Assembly (NCBI GenBank): GCA_033239005.1
Contig: BSQZ01000096.1
Coordinates: forward strand, 69,501-133,500
From: Lamellibrachia satsuma
Taxonomy: Eukaryota > Annelida > Polychaeta > Sabellida > Siboglinidae
Direction of reading: 5' to 3'
DNA length: 64,000 bases
Each line of letters opens with the position of its first letter. Positions within the stretch are counted from its first letter, which is position 1. The position numbers and the translations under genes are program-made. Positions 44,101-61,302 of this stretch are shown here, one piece after another. The notes beneath the pieces are model-generated. The model had not been told where the DNA came from. It did not search any database and saw nothing but the letters and a program-made list of their open reading frames with translations.

Positions 44101-45178
44101 TTGGGTGTACAGCATTTACTGATGAGATATGGAGTCAACTGCATTTACTGATGAGAGATGGTGTACACACTCACTGAAAAATATGGGGTCCACAGCAATT
44201 TCTTTAGAAAGATGGAGTCCACAAAATATACTCATCAGTGACGGATTACACAGCGTTTACTTATAAAAGATCGAGTGATATTTTCTCATTACAGTTGGAG
44301 TCCACAGCATTTGCTTATGAGAGATGGTGTCCACAGCATATGCTCATGAGAGATGTAGCCAACATAATTAAAGAATGAGAGATGGAGTCCACAACATTTA
44401 CTCATTAGAATTTGTGTACACAAGGTTTATTCTTGAGAGATTCAATACACAGCATACACTCATTAAATGTCGATTCCACAGCATATACTCGTGAGAGGAG
44501 AAGTACACTACATTTACTAAAGGGAGATTGAGAACATGGTATTTACTCGTGAGAGACGGAGTCCACAACATATGCTCATGAGAAATCGAGTACACAGTAT
44601 TTACTCCTCACAGATCGAAAACATCACATTATCTTATAAGACATGGAGTCCACAGCATTAACTCTTAAGTGATGAAGTACACAGCATTTACCCAATGATA
44701 GATTGAGAAAAAAGGCATTTATTGATGAGAGATGGACTCCATAGGATTTTCCCTCGTGACTGATGGAATCAACTACATATATTGATGAGAGATAGCTTCA
44801 ACAGCATTTTCGCATGATTGATCAAGTCCAAAGCATTAACTCTCAAGAGATGCGTTCCACAGATTTTATTGACGAGATATGGAGTAAACTTTATGTGCTC
44901 TTTAAAGAAGGAGTCCTCAGCATTTTCACATGATAGATGCTATTTTTGCTCTCCTCACTTTCCTGTAGCCCGTACACAGCATTGAGATATGTAGCACACA
45001 ATATATTCTCAAGACAGGTGATGTACATGACATTTACACATGACAAATGGAGTCCACTGTATATATTCTTGGTATATAGATTACGCAGCATTTACTCAGG
45101 CAAGAAGGGGTAAAGAGATGGGGTAAAGAGCATTTACTCACGAGAGATAGAGTCCACTGCATTTACTGATGAGAGAAT
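35160..45178. repeat. ~10-kb degenerate 29-bp minisatellite array with higher-order duplications
   Basis: The unit is close to gagagatggagtccacagca followed by tttactcat (29 bp). About 300-340 units run in one orientation with heavy substitution and frequent indels. Within the array, longer blocks are copied: about 38000-38560 with 39480-40110, 40620-40830 with 42270-42540, and 41030-41350 with 43545-43860. Four cassettes that do not fit the unit carry a ggcaacgataccggt-type core (about 35545, 36275, 41910, 43040). All open frames here are short and shift with the period; I see no gene. The array is bounded left by a LINE fragment and right by a foldback-like copy. Confidence 0.92.
41362..41532. 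repeat. 63-bp tandem triplication inside the 29-bp array
   Basis: Three near-identical units contain cacattttcacatgatatat-type sequence (varying slightly), gctgttgttgctctcctcct and tttccttgtagcccg. Related single copies are at about 43880-43935 and 44930-44980. The near-identity points to recent expansion. Confidence 0.9.
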
Positions 45179-45183
45179 GTGTT

Positions 45184-45462
45184 GGCGTGAATGTGGTCGT
45201 CAAAGATAAACGTAAAAGCATTTGTACTTAATAATAATAATAATAATATAATATATAAATTAGCTTCTCTTAGCTTCGCTTGATTAAACATATCATATAC
45301 GCACGGTGTTTTTGTGGTGGTTATATAGTAGTTATCTATGGATCATGCTTGACCAATACTCTTAAGACGCCTGACCATGTCTTAAGACGCCTGAGTAATG
45401 TCCTAAGATGTATGATCAATACTCTTAAGACGCTTGACCATATCTCAAGACGCCTGAATATC
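45184..45462. mobile_element. Truncated second copy of the foldback-like element
   Basis: About 280 bp nearly identical to 11212-11490: the left-end core gataaacgtaaaagca, a TAA-rich stretch, the gcttcgcttgattaaacata segment and the first part of the 63-bp internal repeat. The right end is missing; sequence changes abruptly after gacgcctgaata. Confidence 0.85.
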
Positions 45463-45483
45463 TTACTACTAATAAATGTTGGT

Positions 45484-46690
45484 GTTTAGCTGTATTTAAT
45501 TAATTTCTTTTCATCTGTAATTAGTTTTACATTAACCCTTTTTCTAAGATTCTCCATTGTTTTACCAAATGCTGAGTTGTTCATTAGCTTAAAAAAGTCC
45601 TTTTCAAAATCATTCTTAGCAACAGTTCTTTTATTTGTATTAAATGAAATATATTGTTCTAGCCATGGAGATTGCTCAAATTCTAGTACTCTATGTATTT
45701 TCTTTATTTTTAATCCTAGGTCCATATATAGTTGTAAGTTTCTGTAGTGGAGAACATATTAAGTTTTGGCCATTAAATTTGGAATTAGTTTTTTAACTTC
45801 TCCTGCAGACATGTGGTATTTCTCTTTTATTTGTTTACAATATGGGGACAGCATATCTTCTGTTATTGCCAAGTGTTGCTAAAGGATAGCTATTGTGAGG
45901 ATCATGCAGTTCTTTAGAATATTCTAAATCAACTTCTAGTATCATCCCTTTTTTGTTGTCTTTTTGATGGGTTACTAAGTTTTTCTTATTAATTTCTTTT
46001 TCAGTAAGCCATCTAAATCCTCCAGTTGGAAGATACTGTGACATAGCCCATCCATAAAGATTATTGGCATCCATATATATGATATACAGACGGCTTAGAT
46101 TTGTTGTGGTTTTGCATGTATTTATTATTAGCAGAGCCATATCGGTGAGTAACACGCATTCCTTTTTCAATAAATTGGTACATATCAACATCAGACATAA
46201 GATCTAGTTTAACATCAGTCATTTTTAACATAGCATCCCAAGATAATCCGGGGCTTGTAAAGTAGTGACATGGGTCTAGTTTATAAGATTCTAAACAGGT
46301 TTTTCTAAACTGTTCGAATACATCTGCTAGTAGTAATACATCAGATGCAAGATAAAGATCATGATATTCACCCATGCTTTTTAATTTAAATGCTTTCCAT
46401 ACTTGTTTATCGTGATCGTATGATTCATTACTAATATGTTCATCTGTTAAAATGCTATAAAACTCATCTTTTTGTGGGAGAGTTGTTTGTTTAAACTTCC
46501 TAAATGAGTCCATAAAATGATATGGGTATGCGCCTTTCTTTTTCATAAGAGTGGCTTTAGTGCTGTTTTTGAATGCTTTGTTGGTGTATTTAAATGCTTC
46601 TTGTGGTAAGTCACTAACTAGTTTGTCCAAAGCACAAGACATAAATTGGAAGCTGTCTAAAAAGGTTAAGTGTTTGCCTAACACTTGTTT
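45484..46690 (-). pseudogene. Broken protein-primed type B DNA polymerase fragment (Maverick/Polinton-like or viral origin)
   Basis: Three minus-strand pieces in different frames follow each other in polymerase order. 46684-46061 carries exonuclease-end and linker sequence (LYLASDVLLLADVFEQFR, then DPCHYFTSPGLSWDAML). 46191-45835 has the motif A block YMDANNLYGWAMSQ. 45725-45486 has the motif B block [20 protein letters not shown]. This order and these motifs are those of the DNA_pol_B_2 family in self-synthesising DNA elements and related viruses. The N-terminal exonuclease start and the catalytic motif C are missing; frameshifts separate the pieces. It is a non-functional relic. No capsid, integrase or protease gene is seen nearby. 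Confidence 0.85.
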
Positions 46691-46759
46691 CCAACTTGCA
46701 GTACAAAGTTCTTTCTACTTATCACCACATGACCAGGAACTAGTTGCTAAATAGAGATA

Positions 46760-47137
46760 TATTGTTACAGGTGAACGTACTGCAAATTGATTACTCGTAT
46801 GACATTCTAACACCCTGTGTGCGCCGTGCTCAAGGGTAGCAGACGAGCTAAAGCTGTGTGGGAAAACTTTGTTCAAGTGCAGAGTAATGTAGCATTACTC
46901 GTGATTTTGCTGCTCCATTTATACAATAATGATGTATATAATTGATATTCAATCGGCCATATAATGAGAAATACCACGTATAAATCGGCGTGCTTTCTCT
47001 GAAATTAGAAAGAAATAATCGTCATTAATATGCATACTAAAGTGTCAACGCACAACAAATATGTAGCTATTAAAAAATCCAATTCTTGAGGTAGAGACAA
47101 ATAGTTCACGAACACATAAAAAGTATTATTATATATT
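46760..47137. other. No gene recognised
   Basis: AT-rich spacer between the polymerase relic and the duplicated segment. Confidence 0.4.
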
Positions 47138-47829
47138 ACCAGATGTTGCCTGGAAGACGAACATAATCAATTTTAAAACCATGATTCATACGCACAAGTC
47201 GCGTTCTCACAACAATAAATTATGAACCATCAAGTAAGATATTGCAAGTTTAAGAAGTCTTTTTGTGAAACGAAGGTCCCTGCAAGTTATCCAGGCAAGT
47301 TGTTATAGAGCAGGGTCTGACATAAAGAACAACATGATATGTGTGGGCTGCAAAGGCAAAGGGCACTGGTGCACATGCCAAGACCGGACTCGTTTCTTTT
47401 TATCAACAGAGACACGTTTGGTATTCTTATCTTTACGTAACACAGACGATTTTCTTCTACTGAGTTCGCCATTGGCACTGTGCAACATTCACCTTCACGT
47501 ATATGAATTGTGCATCTGAACAGATGCTACTAACTGCTAGTAACTGCAACTTACCCGCACTTAATCTAACTGAAGTTACTTGTTTGAAAACATTTTACCA
47601 ACGTATTATATTAACATAGGAAATCCTGCAGAGCAACTATTGAGATTACTCACTTATTTTTGTAGCTGCCATTGACAGCTTTCATCAGGAATTCTGTCGA
47701 GCAGAAGAACTACTTCCAGAATTCCTCATAAAGGCTGTCGATGGCAGCGAACGGTTGAGAGTAAGTAGTCTTTACAGCTGTGGTTTTAAGAAAATCAGTA
47801 TTCATATATCTACTTGATGAACATTTTCA
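47138..47829. repeat. Duplicated segment, copy 1 (~690 bp)
   Basis: Nearly colinear with 49418-50104: shared gttgcctggaagacgaaca / gttgtctggaagacgaaca, caagtcgcgttctcacaac, gcaaagggcactggtgcaca, cttcacgtatatgaattgtg and ctacttgatgaacattttca. Near its end is a ~32-bp-arm hairpin (47667-47752: gctgccattgacagcttt ... aaggctgtcgatggcagc). A short frame on the minus strand exists in both copies but has no recognisable product. Confidence 0.85.
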
Positions 47830-47834
47830 AATGA

Positions 47835-49192
47835 AAACATTCTTGTTTCTTGTATGTAAATTACTCGAAACGTTAATTAGAGACCACATGGTGGAATTCC
47901 TTGTAAAACATAAATTAATAAATACATCTCAACATGGGTTCCTAAAAGCAAGGTCATGTCTAACTAATAGCTTATGTTTTTTGAAGAAATTACAAAGTGG
48001 GTAGATGAAGGGTCACAAGTGGATGTTGTCTAGTTAGATTTTCAGAAAGTTTTGGATAAAGTGCCACATCAAAGATTGTTACTTAAACTAAAAGCCCATG
48101 GCATAGGTAATGATGTAATCAACTGGATAGAAAAGTGGCTTACACACAGGAAACAGAGAGTAATAGCAGATGGTGAAATTTCAAGCTAGAAATCTGTTTT
48201 TAATGGGGTACCGCAGAGATCAGTATTAGGCACTATACTGTTTTTAATCTATATATATAAATTATTTGGAAGATGAAATATCTAGCAAAGTAGTCAAATT
48301 TGCAGATGACACAAAACATATTCAGAAAGGTTACTAATGATACCGATAAAAAAAGTTTACAGAATGATCTAGATAAATTAATTAAATGGTCAGAAAAATG
48401 ACAAATGTTATTCAATTTTGGGAAGTGTAAATGTATACACATAGGACATGGAAACATGGACGAAGAGTATAAAATGGGGAATGCTGTACTAGCTAGAAAC
48501 ACTAACAAGAAAAGGACTTAGGAGTAACATGTAGTGTTGACATGACAGTTTCAGAACAATGTGGGATTGCTGCTTCGAAAGGAAATCAAATTCTATGGCT
48601 AATTAGGAGAACTATCATGTATAAGGAGGAATAGAAAATCGTACCCCTGTACAAAGCAATAGTTAGACCATATTTGGAATATAAAGGACATAGACAAGCT
48701 AGAAAGAATATAACGAAGAGCAACTAAAATGATTCCAGAATTGAGAGACCTTAGTTACGAAAGTCGCTTATCGTAATGTGATGTGACAACAATAGAGACC
48801 AGGAGACTAAGAGGAAACTAAATAGAAGTGTTTAAAGTAGTGAACGGTTATGAGGATATTGACAGGAATATGCTCTTCAAACTTAAAGAAGGCAGTAGAA
48901 CCAGAGGATACAAAGCAGCATTAGTTAAGGAGCAGTGTAGGTTGGATATGAGAAAGTATTCTTTCTCACACAGGATGATAAATGAATGGAACAAACTGCC
49001 GAATGGTTGTGTTAATGCTAGTAGTGTGAATATGTTTAAAAATAGAATTGACAGATATTTGATAAGGGTGGGCTACACATAAATGAGACAATGGTTGGAG
49101 TCTCGATAAGCCAATGGCTTCCTTGTCCAATTGCTATCTAGAACTAGTTGTTTGGGATAGCAATCTTTTTTATTTCTTGTTAAATCTTGTGT
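47835..49192 (+). mobile_element. CR1-like LINE fragment, 5'-truncated
   Basis: Begins inside the RT (CKLLETLIRDHMVEFLVKHK at about 47853) and passes through the fingers/palm region, with a decayed GVPQGSVLG block near 48205 and a FADDT remnant near 48300. It continues through GKCKCIHIGHGNMDEEYKM (about 48420) to the C-terminus at 48828-49082 (FKVVNGYEDIDRNMLFKLKE, INEWNKLPNGCVNASSVNMF). It ends with the family 3' terminus (cttgttaaatcttg). Several stops and frameshifts: dead. Only this CR1-like ORF2 copy lies on the plus strand. Confidence 0.9.
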
Positions 49193-49417
49193 ACTCGTAT
49201 TACATTGTGTAAACACCACAATGCGGTATTCTGAATGATAGTGATGACATCAACACCGAGTTATTTACAAATATCACTAAAAGCACACGGACGGAGGGGG
49301 TAACGAGAAATTACATAAGACACCTAGCAGGCATGATATCAGAAAATATACTCTCTGTTTAGAGTTTTCCAGGACTGAGACAATCTTCCACAGTAGAAAG
49401 CGCCATTGTCTTCAATA
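49193..49417. other. Unique spacer
   Basis: Short sequence between the CR1-like fragment and duplicate copy 2, with no counterpart next to copy 1. Confidence 0.4.
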
Positions 49418-50104
49418 TCAGACGTTGTCTGGAAGACGAACATATTCACATTTTAAAACCATGATTCATACGCACAAGTCGCGTTCTCACAACAATAAAT
49501 GATGAACCATTAAGTAGGATATTGCAAGGTAAAAAAGAAGGTCCCTGCAAGTTATGCATTCAATTTGTTATACAACAGGATCTGGCACAAAGAACAACAC
49601 GATACATGTGTGCCGCAAAGGCAAAGGGCACTGGTGCACATGCTGGACTCATTTATTTGTATCAACACACGTTTGTTATTCTTATCTTTGCGAGACAGAG
49701 ACGATTTTTTTCTACTGAGTTTGCCATTGGCACTGTGCAACATACACCTTCACGTATATGAATTGTGCATCTGAACAGATGGCAATGTTAGTAACTGCAA
49801 ATTACCTGCACTTAATCAAACTTAAGTTACTTGTATTAAAACGTTTTACAAACGTATTACATTAACATTAGAAATCCTGCTGGGCAACGATGTTCTTCAA
49901 ACTACAACTATGGAGATTACTCACTGAAGTTTGTGGCTGCCATCGACAGCTTTCATCAGAAATTTTGGCGAGCAGAAGAACTACTCATCCCAGAATTCCT
50001 AATAAAGGCTGTCGATGGCAGCGGAACGATTGAGAGTAAGTAGTCTTTACAGCTGTGGTTTTAAGAAAATCAGTACTCATATATCTACTTGATGAACATT
50101 TTCA
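49418..50104. repeat. Duplicated segment, copy 2 (~690 bp)
   Basis: Counterpart of 47138-47829 with roughly 10 percent divergence by eye and small indels. The hairpin is retained (about 49938-50026). Confidence 0.85.
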
Positions 50105-50174
50105 TTCATTGTAAATCGTAATAAGTAAACAAAACAAAACGTAAGTTCTCATATAGCGCGGTATCCTTAGGACT

Positions 50175-50390
50175 GCTCAAAGCGTTTTACACTTCACCCC
50201 CTGGTAGACCTGTTCATTTCAAGGTCATTTCAACGTTTTACACTTCACCCCCTGGTAGACCTGTTCATTTCAAGGCCATTTCAACGTTTTACACTTCACC
50301 CCCTGGTAGACCTGTTCATTTCAAGGCCATTTCAACGTTTTACACTTCACCCCCTGGTAGACCTGTTCATTTCAAGGTCATTTCAACGTC
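50175..50390. repeat. 51-bp minisatellite, ~4 copies
   Basis: Units contain cgttttacacttcaccccct and ggtagacctgttcatttcaa. Copies differ at one or two positions (ggtcat/ggccat). The sequence just upstream (atatagcgcggtatccttaggactgctcaaagcg) resembles the hairpin core found at LINE 3' ends elsewhere in the window. Confidence 0.92.
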
Positions 50391-50535
50391 TATTGGAAGC
50401 ATTCAATCATGTTGCAATTACTGCGCGAATACTATTCGTTCACATATCCACCACTGTCCCTATTGCCAGATACTCATTTAAAGAGCTGAGTGAACTATGG
50501 CACCGTGGAGTAATCAAACTTGTGAAAGGTTCGAA

Positions 50536-50606
50536 GCGACAGTAGTGGGATTTGAAACCGGGTTCTCTCGATTGAGAGTCCGGCATTCTAACCGGTATGC
50601 TGTCGC
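50536..50606 (-). other. tRNA-like sequence, probably a SINE head or tRNA pseudogene
   Basis: Read on the minus strand, the 71-nt segment starts GCGACAG and ends CTGTCGC, a perfect 7-bp acceptor-type stem. Inside are a D-arm-like CCGG-loop-CCGG (A-box region ccggttagaatgccgg), a ctctcaatcgagag hairpin, and a B-box-like ggtttcaaatccc. The T-arm and anticodon loop are not canonical, so I do not call a functional tRNA. Confidence 0.5.
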
Positions 50607-50865
50607 CGCAATATGTAGCAGCAGTTATTTGGAAATAATTATGATTGAGGTATTTTTGTTACAATGTGTTACAATGTATTTTTGCTACAATGTATTTTTG
50701 TTACAATCCGTATTCTGTTCCCCAAAGATTAGTCGTGCGTCCATTCTTTAATTTGTTTTCTAACTTTCTTCATTTCTAGAGATAAGAACCCATGAATTAC
50801 AATATCTTAACAAGATAGCATACATCATCTAAGCAGTGTTTCGTAAAATGTCGTTTGTTTCTATG

Positions 50866-52035
50866 TGTGTGATCGAAGGAGCTGTGTACGGTCACTCTTA
50901 TATTTGTGTTATCGATAAAGGTGTATATGGTCACTCTTCAGTGGGTGTGATTGATGGAGCTGTATATAGTCACGTTTCTATGTATGTGATCGATGACGCT
51001 GTATATAGTCACTCTCCTAAGTATGTGATCGATGAAGTTGTATATAGTCACTCTTCTATGTATGTGATCGATGAAGTTGTATATAGTCACTCTTCTATGT
51101 ATAAGATCGATGACGCTGTATATAGTCATTCTTCTATGTGTGCGATCGATGAAGCTGTATATAGTCACTCTTCTATGTGTGTGATCGATGAAGTTGTATA
51201 TAGTCACTCTTCTATGTATGTGATCGATGAAGCTGTATATAGTCACTCTTCCATGTGTGTGATCGATGAAATTGTGTATAGTCACTCTTCTATGTATGTG
51301 ATCGATGAAGTTGTGTATAGTCACTCTTCTATGTATGAGATCGATGACGCTGTATATAGTCACTATTCTAAGTATGTGATCGATGAAGTTGTGTATAGTC
51401 ATTCTTCTATGTGTGTGATCTATGACGCTGTATATAGTCACTCTTCTATGTGTGCGATCTATGACGCTGTATATGGTTACTCTTCTATGTATGTGATCGA
51501 TGAAGTTGTGTATAGTCACTATTCTATGTATGTGATCGAAGACGTTGTATATAGTCACTCTTCTATGTATGTTATCGATGAAGTTGCGTATAGTCACTCT
51601 TCTTTGTGTGTGATCTATGACGCTGTATATCGTCACTCTTCTATGTGTATGATTGATGACGACGTATATGGTCACTCGTATATTGGTGCGATTGATTAAG
51701 CTGTATATGGTCAATCGTCTATTGGTGTGATCGATAAAGCTGTATATGGTCACTTGTCTATGGGTGTGATTGATGAAGCTCTATATGGTCACTTGTCTAT
51801 TGATGTGTCGATAAAGCTGTATATGGTCACCTCTCTATGGGTGTGATCGGTGAAGCTGTATATTGTCACTTGTCTACTGGTGTGACTGATAAAGCTGTAT
51901 ATGGTCACTCGACTATTGGTGTGATCGATAAAGCTGTATATGGTCACTCGACTATTGGTGTGATCGATAAAGCTGTATATGGTCACTCAACTATTGGTGT
52001 GATCGATAAAGCTGTATATGGTCACTCTGCCGAAA
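50866..52035. repeat. 39-bp minisatellite, ~30 copies, open on both strands
   Basis: Units read on the plus strand as a 13-residue repeat near VIDEVVYSHSSMY, open as one frame of 287 codons (50836-51699, starting with an ATG before the array). On the minus strand an overlapping frame of 271 codons is also open. From about 51700 a second block uses the variant VIDKAVYGHSTIG. Because 39 is divisible by 3, long frames are expected by chance once one unit lacks stops. There is no signal peptide or flanking gene structure that would make me prefer a real protein. A coding role cannot be excluded. Confidence 0.9.
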
Positions 52036-52189
52036 TATAAACCACCCGTTGATGACGGGTTCAAACATTCTAACTTGCTCAATGTTTTTTATCACCTTTT
52101 ATCGAGTACACAATTTAAAGTTGTATACCCCAAGGGAGTATTTCTTAATATGTGGCAGTTTGTTCCTACCTCATGAAGAAACAACTTGA

Positions 52190-53040
52190 TTTAACAAGAT
52201 TTAACAAGATTGCCATCCCAAACAACAAGTTCCAGATGACAAGTGGACAAGGAAGCCATTGGCTTATCGAGAGTCCAACAATGTTCTCATCTATGTGTAG
52301 CCCGCTCTAATCATATATCTGTCAATTCTATTTTTAAACATATTCAAACTACTAGCATTAACACAATCATTTGGCAGTTTGTTCCATTCATTTATTACCC
52401 TCTATGAGAAGGAGTACTTTGTCATGTCCAACCTACACTGCCCTTTAACTAATGCTGCTTTGTGTCCTCTGGTTCTACTGCCTTCTTTAAGTTTGAAGAA
52501 CATATTCCTGTCAACATCCTCATAACCATTCACTATTTTAAACACTTCTATATGGTCTCCTCTTAATCTCCTGTTCTCTAGTGTTGTCAATCCGCATTGC
52601 AACAAGCGACTTTCGTAACTAAGGTCTCTCAATTCTGGAATCATTTTAATTGCTCTTCGTTGTATTCTTTGTAGCTTGTCCTTTTTACGATATGGCCTCA
52701 ATGCTTGAATACAATATTCCAAATGTGGTCTAACTATTGCTTTGTACAGTGGTACAAATAGCTGTTTCTCCTTATACGTGATACTTCTCCTAATTAGCCC
52801 TAGAATTTAATTTTCTTTCGAATCAGCAATCCCACATAGCTCAGAAACTTTCATGTCAGCACCAAATGTTACTGTTAAGTCCTTTTCTTGTGTGGTTCTA
52901 CCTGGTACAGCATCCCCCATTTTATATTCTTCGTCCATGTTTCCATGTCTTATGTGTATACATTTACACTTCACAAAATTTAATAACATTTGCAGTTTGT
53001 CTAACCATTTAACTAATTTATCTAGATCATCCTGAAAATC
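52190..53040 (-). mobile_element. CR1-like LINE fragment, 5'-truncated
   Basis: The 3' terminus shows two copies of gatttaacaa. ORF2 C-terminus at 52402-52722 (SYESRLLQCGLTTLENRRLR, NGYEDVDRNMFFKLKE) and the block at 52807-52989. Ends abruptly at a ctagatcatcctgaaaatc string, about 240 bp upstream of the presumed globin promoter. Few disruptions, so relatively young. Confidence 0.9.
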
Positions 53041-53279
53041 CTGTCTATATCACCCATGAACTATAAGGCATTAACTTTAAATGGCATAACAATGAAGTGA
53101 CTTATTTTTAAATGTCTCACGGAGGCTTCTTTTCTCAGAATCCGTGTTCGAAATCCAAATACTACTATTGATGAAGATGAAAACAAATGCACCAGATCTA
53201 TGACAGTTGACGGATCACACATGGCAGTCTGCTTGGACGTTGATGTTTACTGACACGTAAACTGTGGCAAGCCAGACAG

Positions 53280-53287
53280 TATATAAA
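53280..53287 (+). promoter_or_regulatory. Possible TATA box of the globin gene
   Basis: TATATAAA lies 334 bp upstream of the globin ATG. An initiator-like ttcactaa is about 20-30 bp downstream (53300-53307), and a donor-like gtgagg at 53370 could end a non-coding first exon. The coding exon is preceded by an excellent acceptor (ttatttttgatacag, ending 53610), which supports a 5' UTR intron. This is inference from spacing and motifs only. Confidence 0.4.
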
Positions 53288-53404
53288 CATTGAAGTTGTC
53301 TTCACTAACCCATTGCGACTGCAAAAACGCAACGGAGACGAAAGACCACGGGCACGAACAGTTTCTATCGTGAGGACATTTTATTACGCTTCGGTTTGGC
53401 CGTA

Positions 53405-53500
53405 TTCTAGTACTACTGACCAGGAGTCTAAGAAGAGAACAAATAGTAGTTTTTAAAATATTGAATGGTTATGAGGATGTTGATAGGAACATAGACAAAC
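53405..53500 (+). mobile_element. Short CR1-like ORF2 relic in the presumed 5' UTR intron
   Basis: The string gaccaggagtctaagaagag followed by tttttaaaatattgaatggt and tatgaggatgttgatagga matches the C-terminal region of the CR1-like ORF2 (FKIVNGYEDVDR). About 95 bp only. Confidence 0.7.
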
Positions 53501-53613
53501 TTCATTAAACATAATTTACTACTAAATTTTCGTCAATATTAAACCAATAAATGTACCGAATTATTCAATAAAACTAATTGAAATGTATATTCTTTTTATT
53601 TTTGATACAGATA

Positions 53614-60346
<6,733 letters not shown>

Positions 60347-60630
60347 GTTGATAACCCCGATTTACGTCCAAAGCCGTGTTTTCACGTCGGCGTCGGACGT
60401 TGCATCAAATTACTAATAGGAAACAACATTCTTTAGCCTATCATATCCGTTACGCAAATTAAGATTCTTGTGTTCGCCTATCGGCCTCTCTGTGTCGCGT
60501 GATCCTGGGAAGACGATAGGAAGAAGAAGAGGAAGAGAAGAAGAAGAAAGTGCTTGGAACAACAGTGTAGACAACAACAGTTTTGGTTTTGCGAAATATT
60601 TCTACTGCACTGTTTTGTACTGTGACTAGC

Positions 60631-60636
60631 AATAAA
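60631..60636 (+). promoter_or_regulatory. Polyadenylation signal AATAAA of the globin gene
   Basis: First canonical AATAAA after the globin stop, 285 bp downstream (gcaataaacat). It would give a ~300-nt 3' UTR. Confidence 0.5.
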
Positions 60637-60639
60637 CAT

Positions 60640-61302
60640 ATGGCAATATGTGTTAATGTTTGGAAAACATAGCTTAAAAGTAAATTTTGGATAAATACAG
60701 GAAAAGTGTCGACCAAGGTAATAAAACATCCTGTCGACCTTCGACGTGTTTACATTCGCCTTCTGGTTAAACAATTTTATGACGTTCCGGATACCGTCTA
60801 TTGTTGTTGTGGGCAGATTGCAGAAAGTTGCTGCTTCACGTGTGTTCACGTGGCTCCGAGGTTTACATGTGTTCACGGGGCTCCGAGGTTCGTTTTCTAC
60901 ATTTCAAGACTGTCTGACTTAGTGTAATATCAGAATAGCAATTGTGCGTCAAAGAACGACTGTTCATATAAAGGTATCTTATTAACTACAGATGAGAGAA
61001 ACACGACAGCAAACAATCAGTCATGTTTGTTCGATATCAAATCACTACTTTAAAACAATAAATGTTGCGTTCCAATGATCTCGGATTTATCGTGTACGAG
61101 TTTACTACCCCACAAAAATCGTTGTGCGAGTCTGCTGCGAGTCGACTTCTATGGGGCGTAAACATATACTAACGGTAAATACGAACGAATTAGTCACTTT
61201 TCACTATGCTGACAACCCATAATTTGGGTAGCCACTGAAATTGACTATCATGCTAACAATTCAGTTACGGACAAAATGTTATAAGGATATGCAATACATT
61301 AT
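60640..61302. other. No gene recognised
   Basis: Includes a short direct repeat gtgttcacgtggctccgagg / gtgttcacggggctccgagg (60841-60890). Nothing else supported. Confidence 0.45.

Noticed and set aside
35160..45178. CRISPR array or zinc-finger gene suggested by ~29-bp regularity and many short frames
   Set aside because: There are no repeat-spacer alternation, no cas genes and a eukaryotic context; frames show no C2H2 pattern and shift because 29 is not a multiple of 3.
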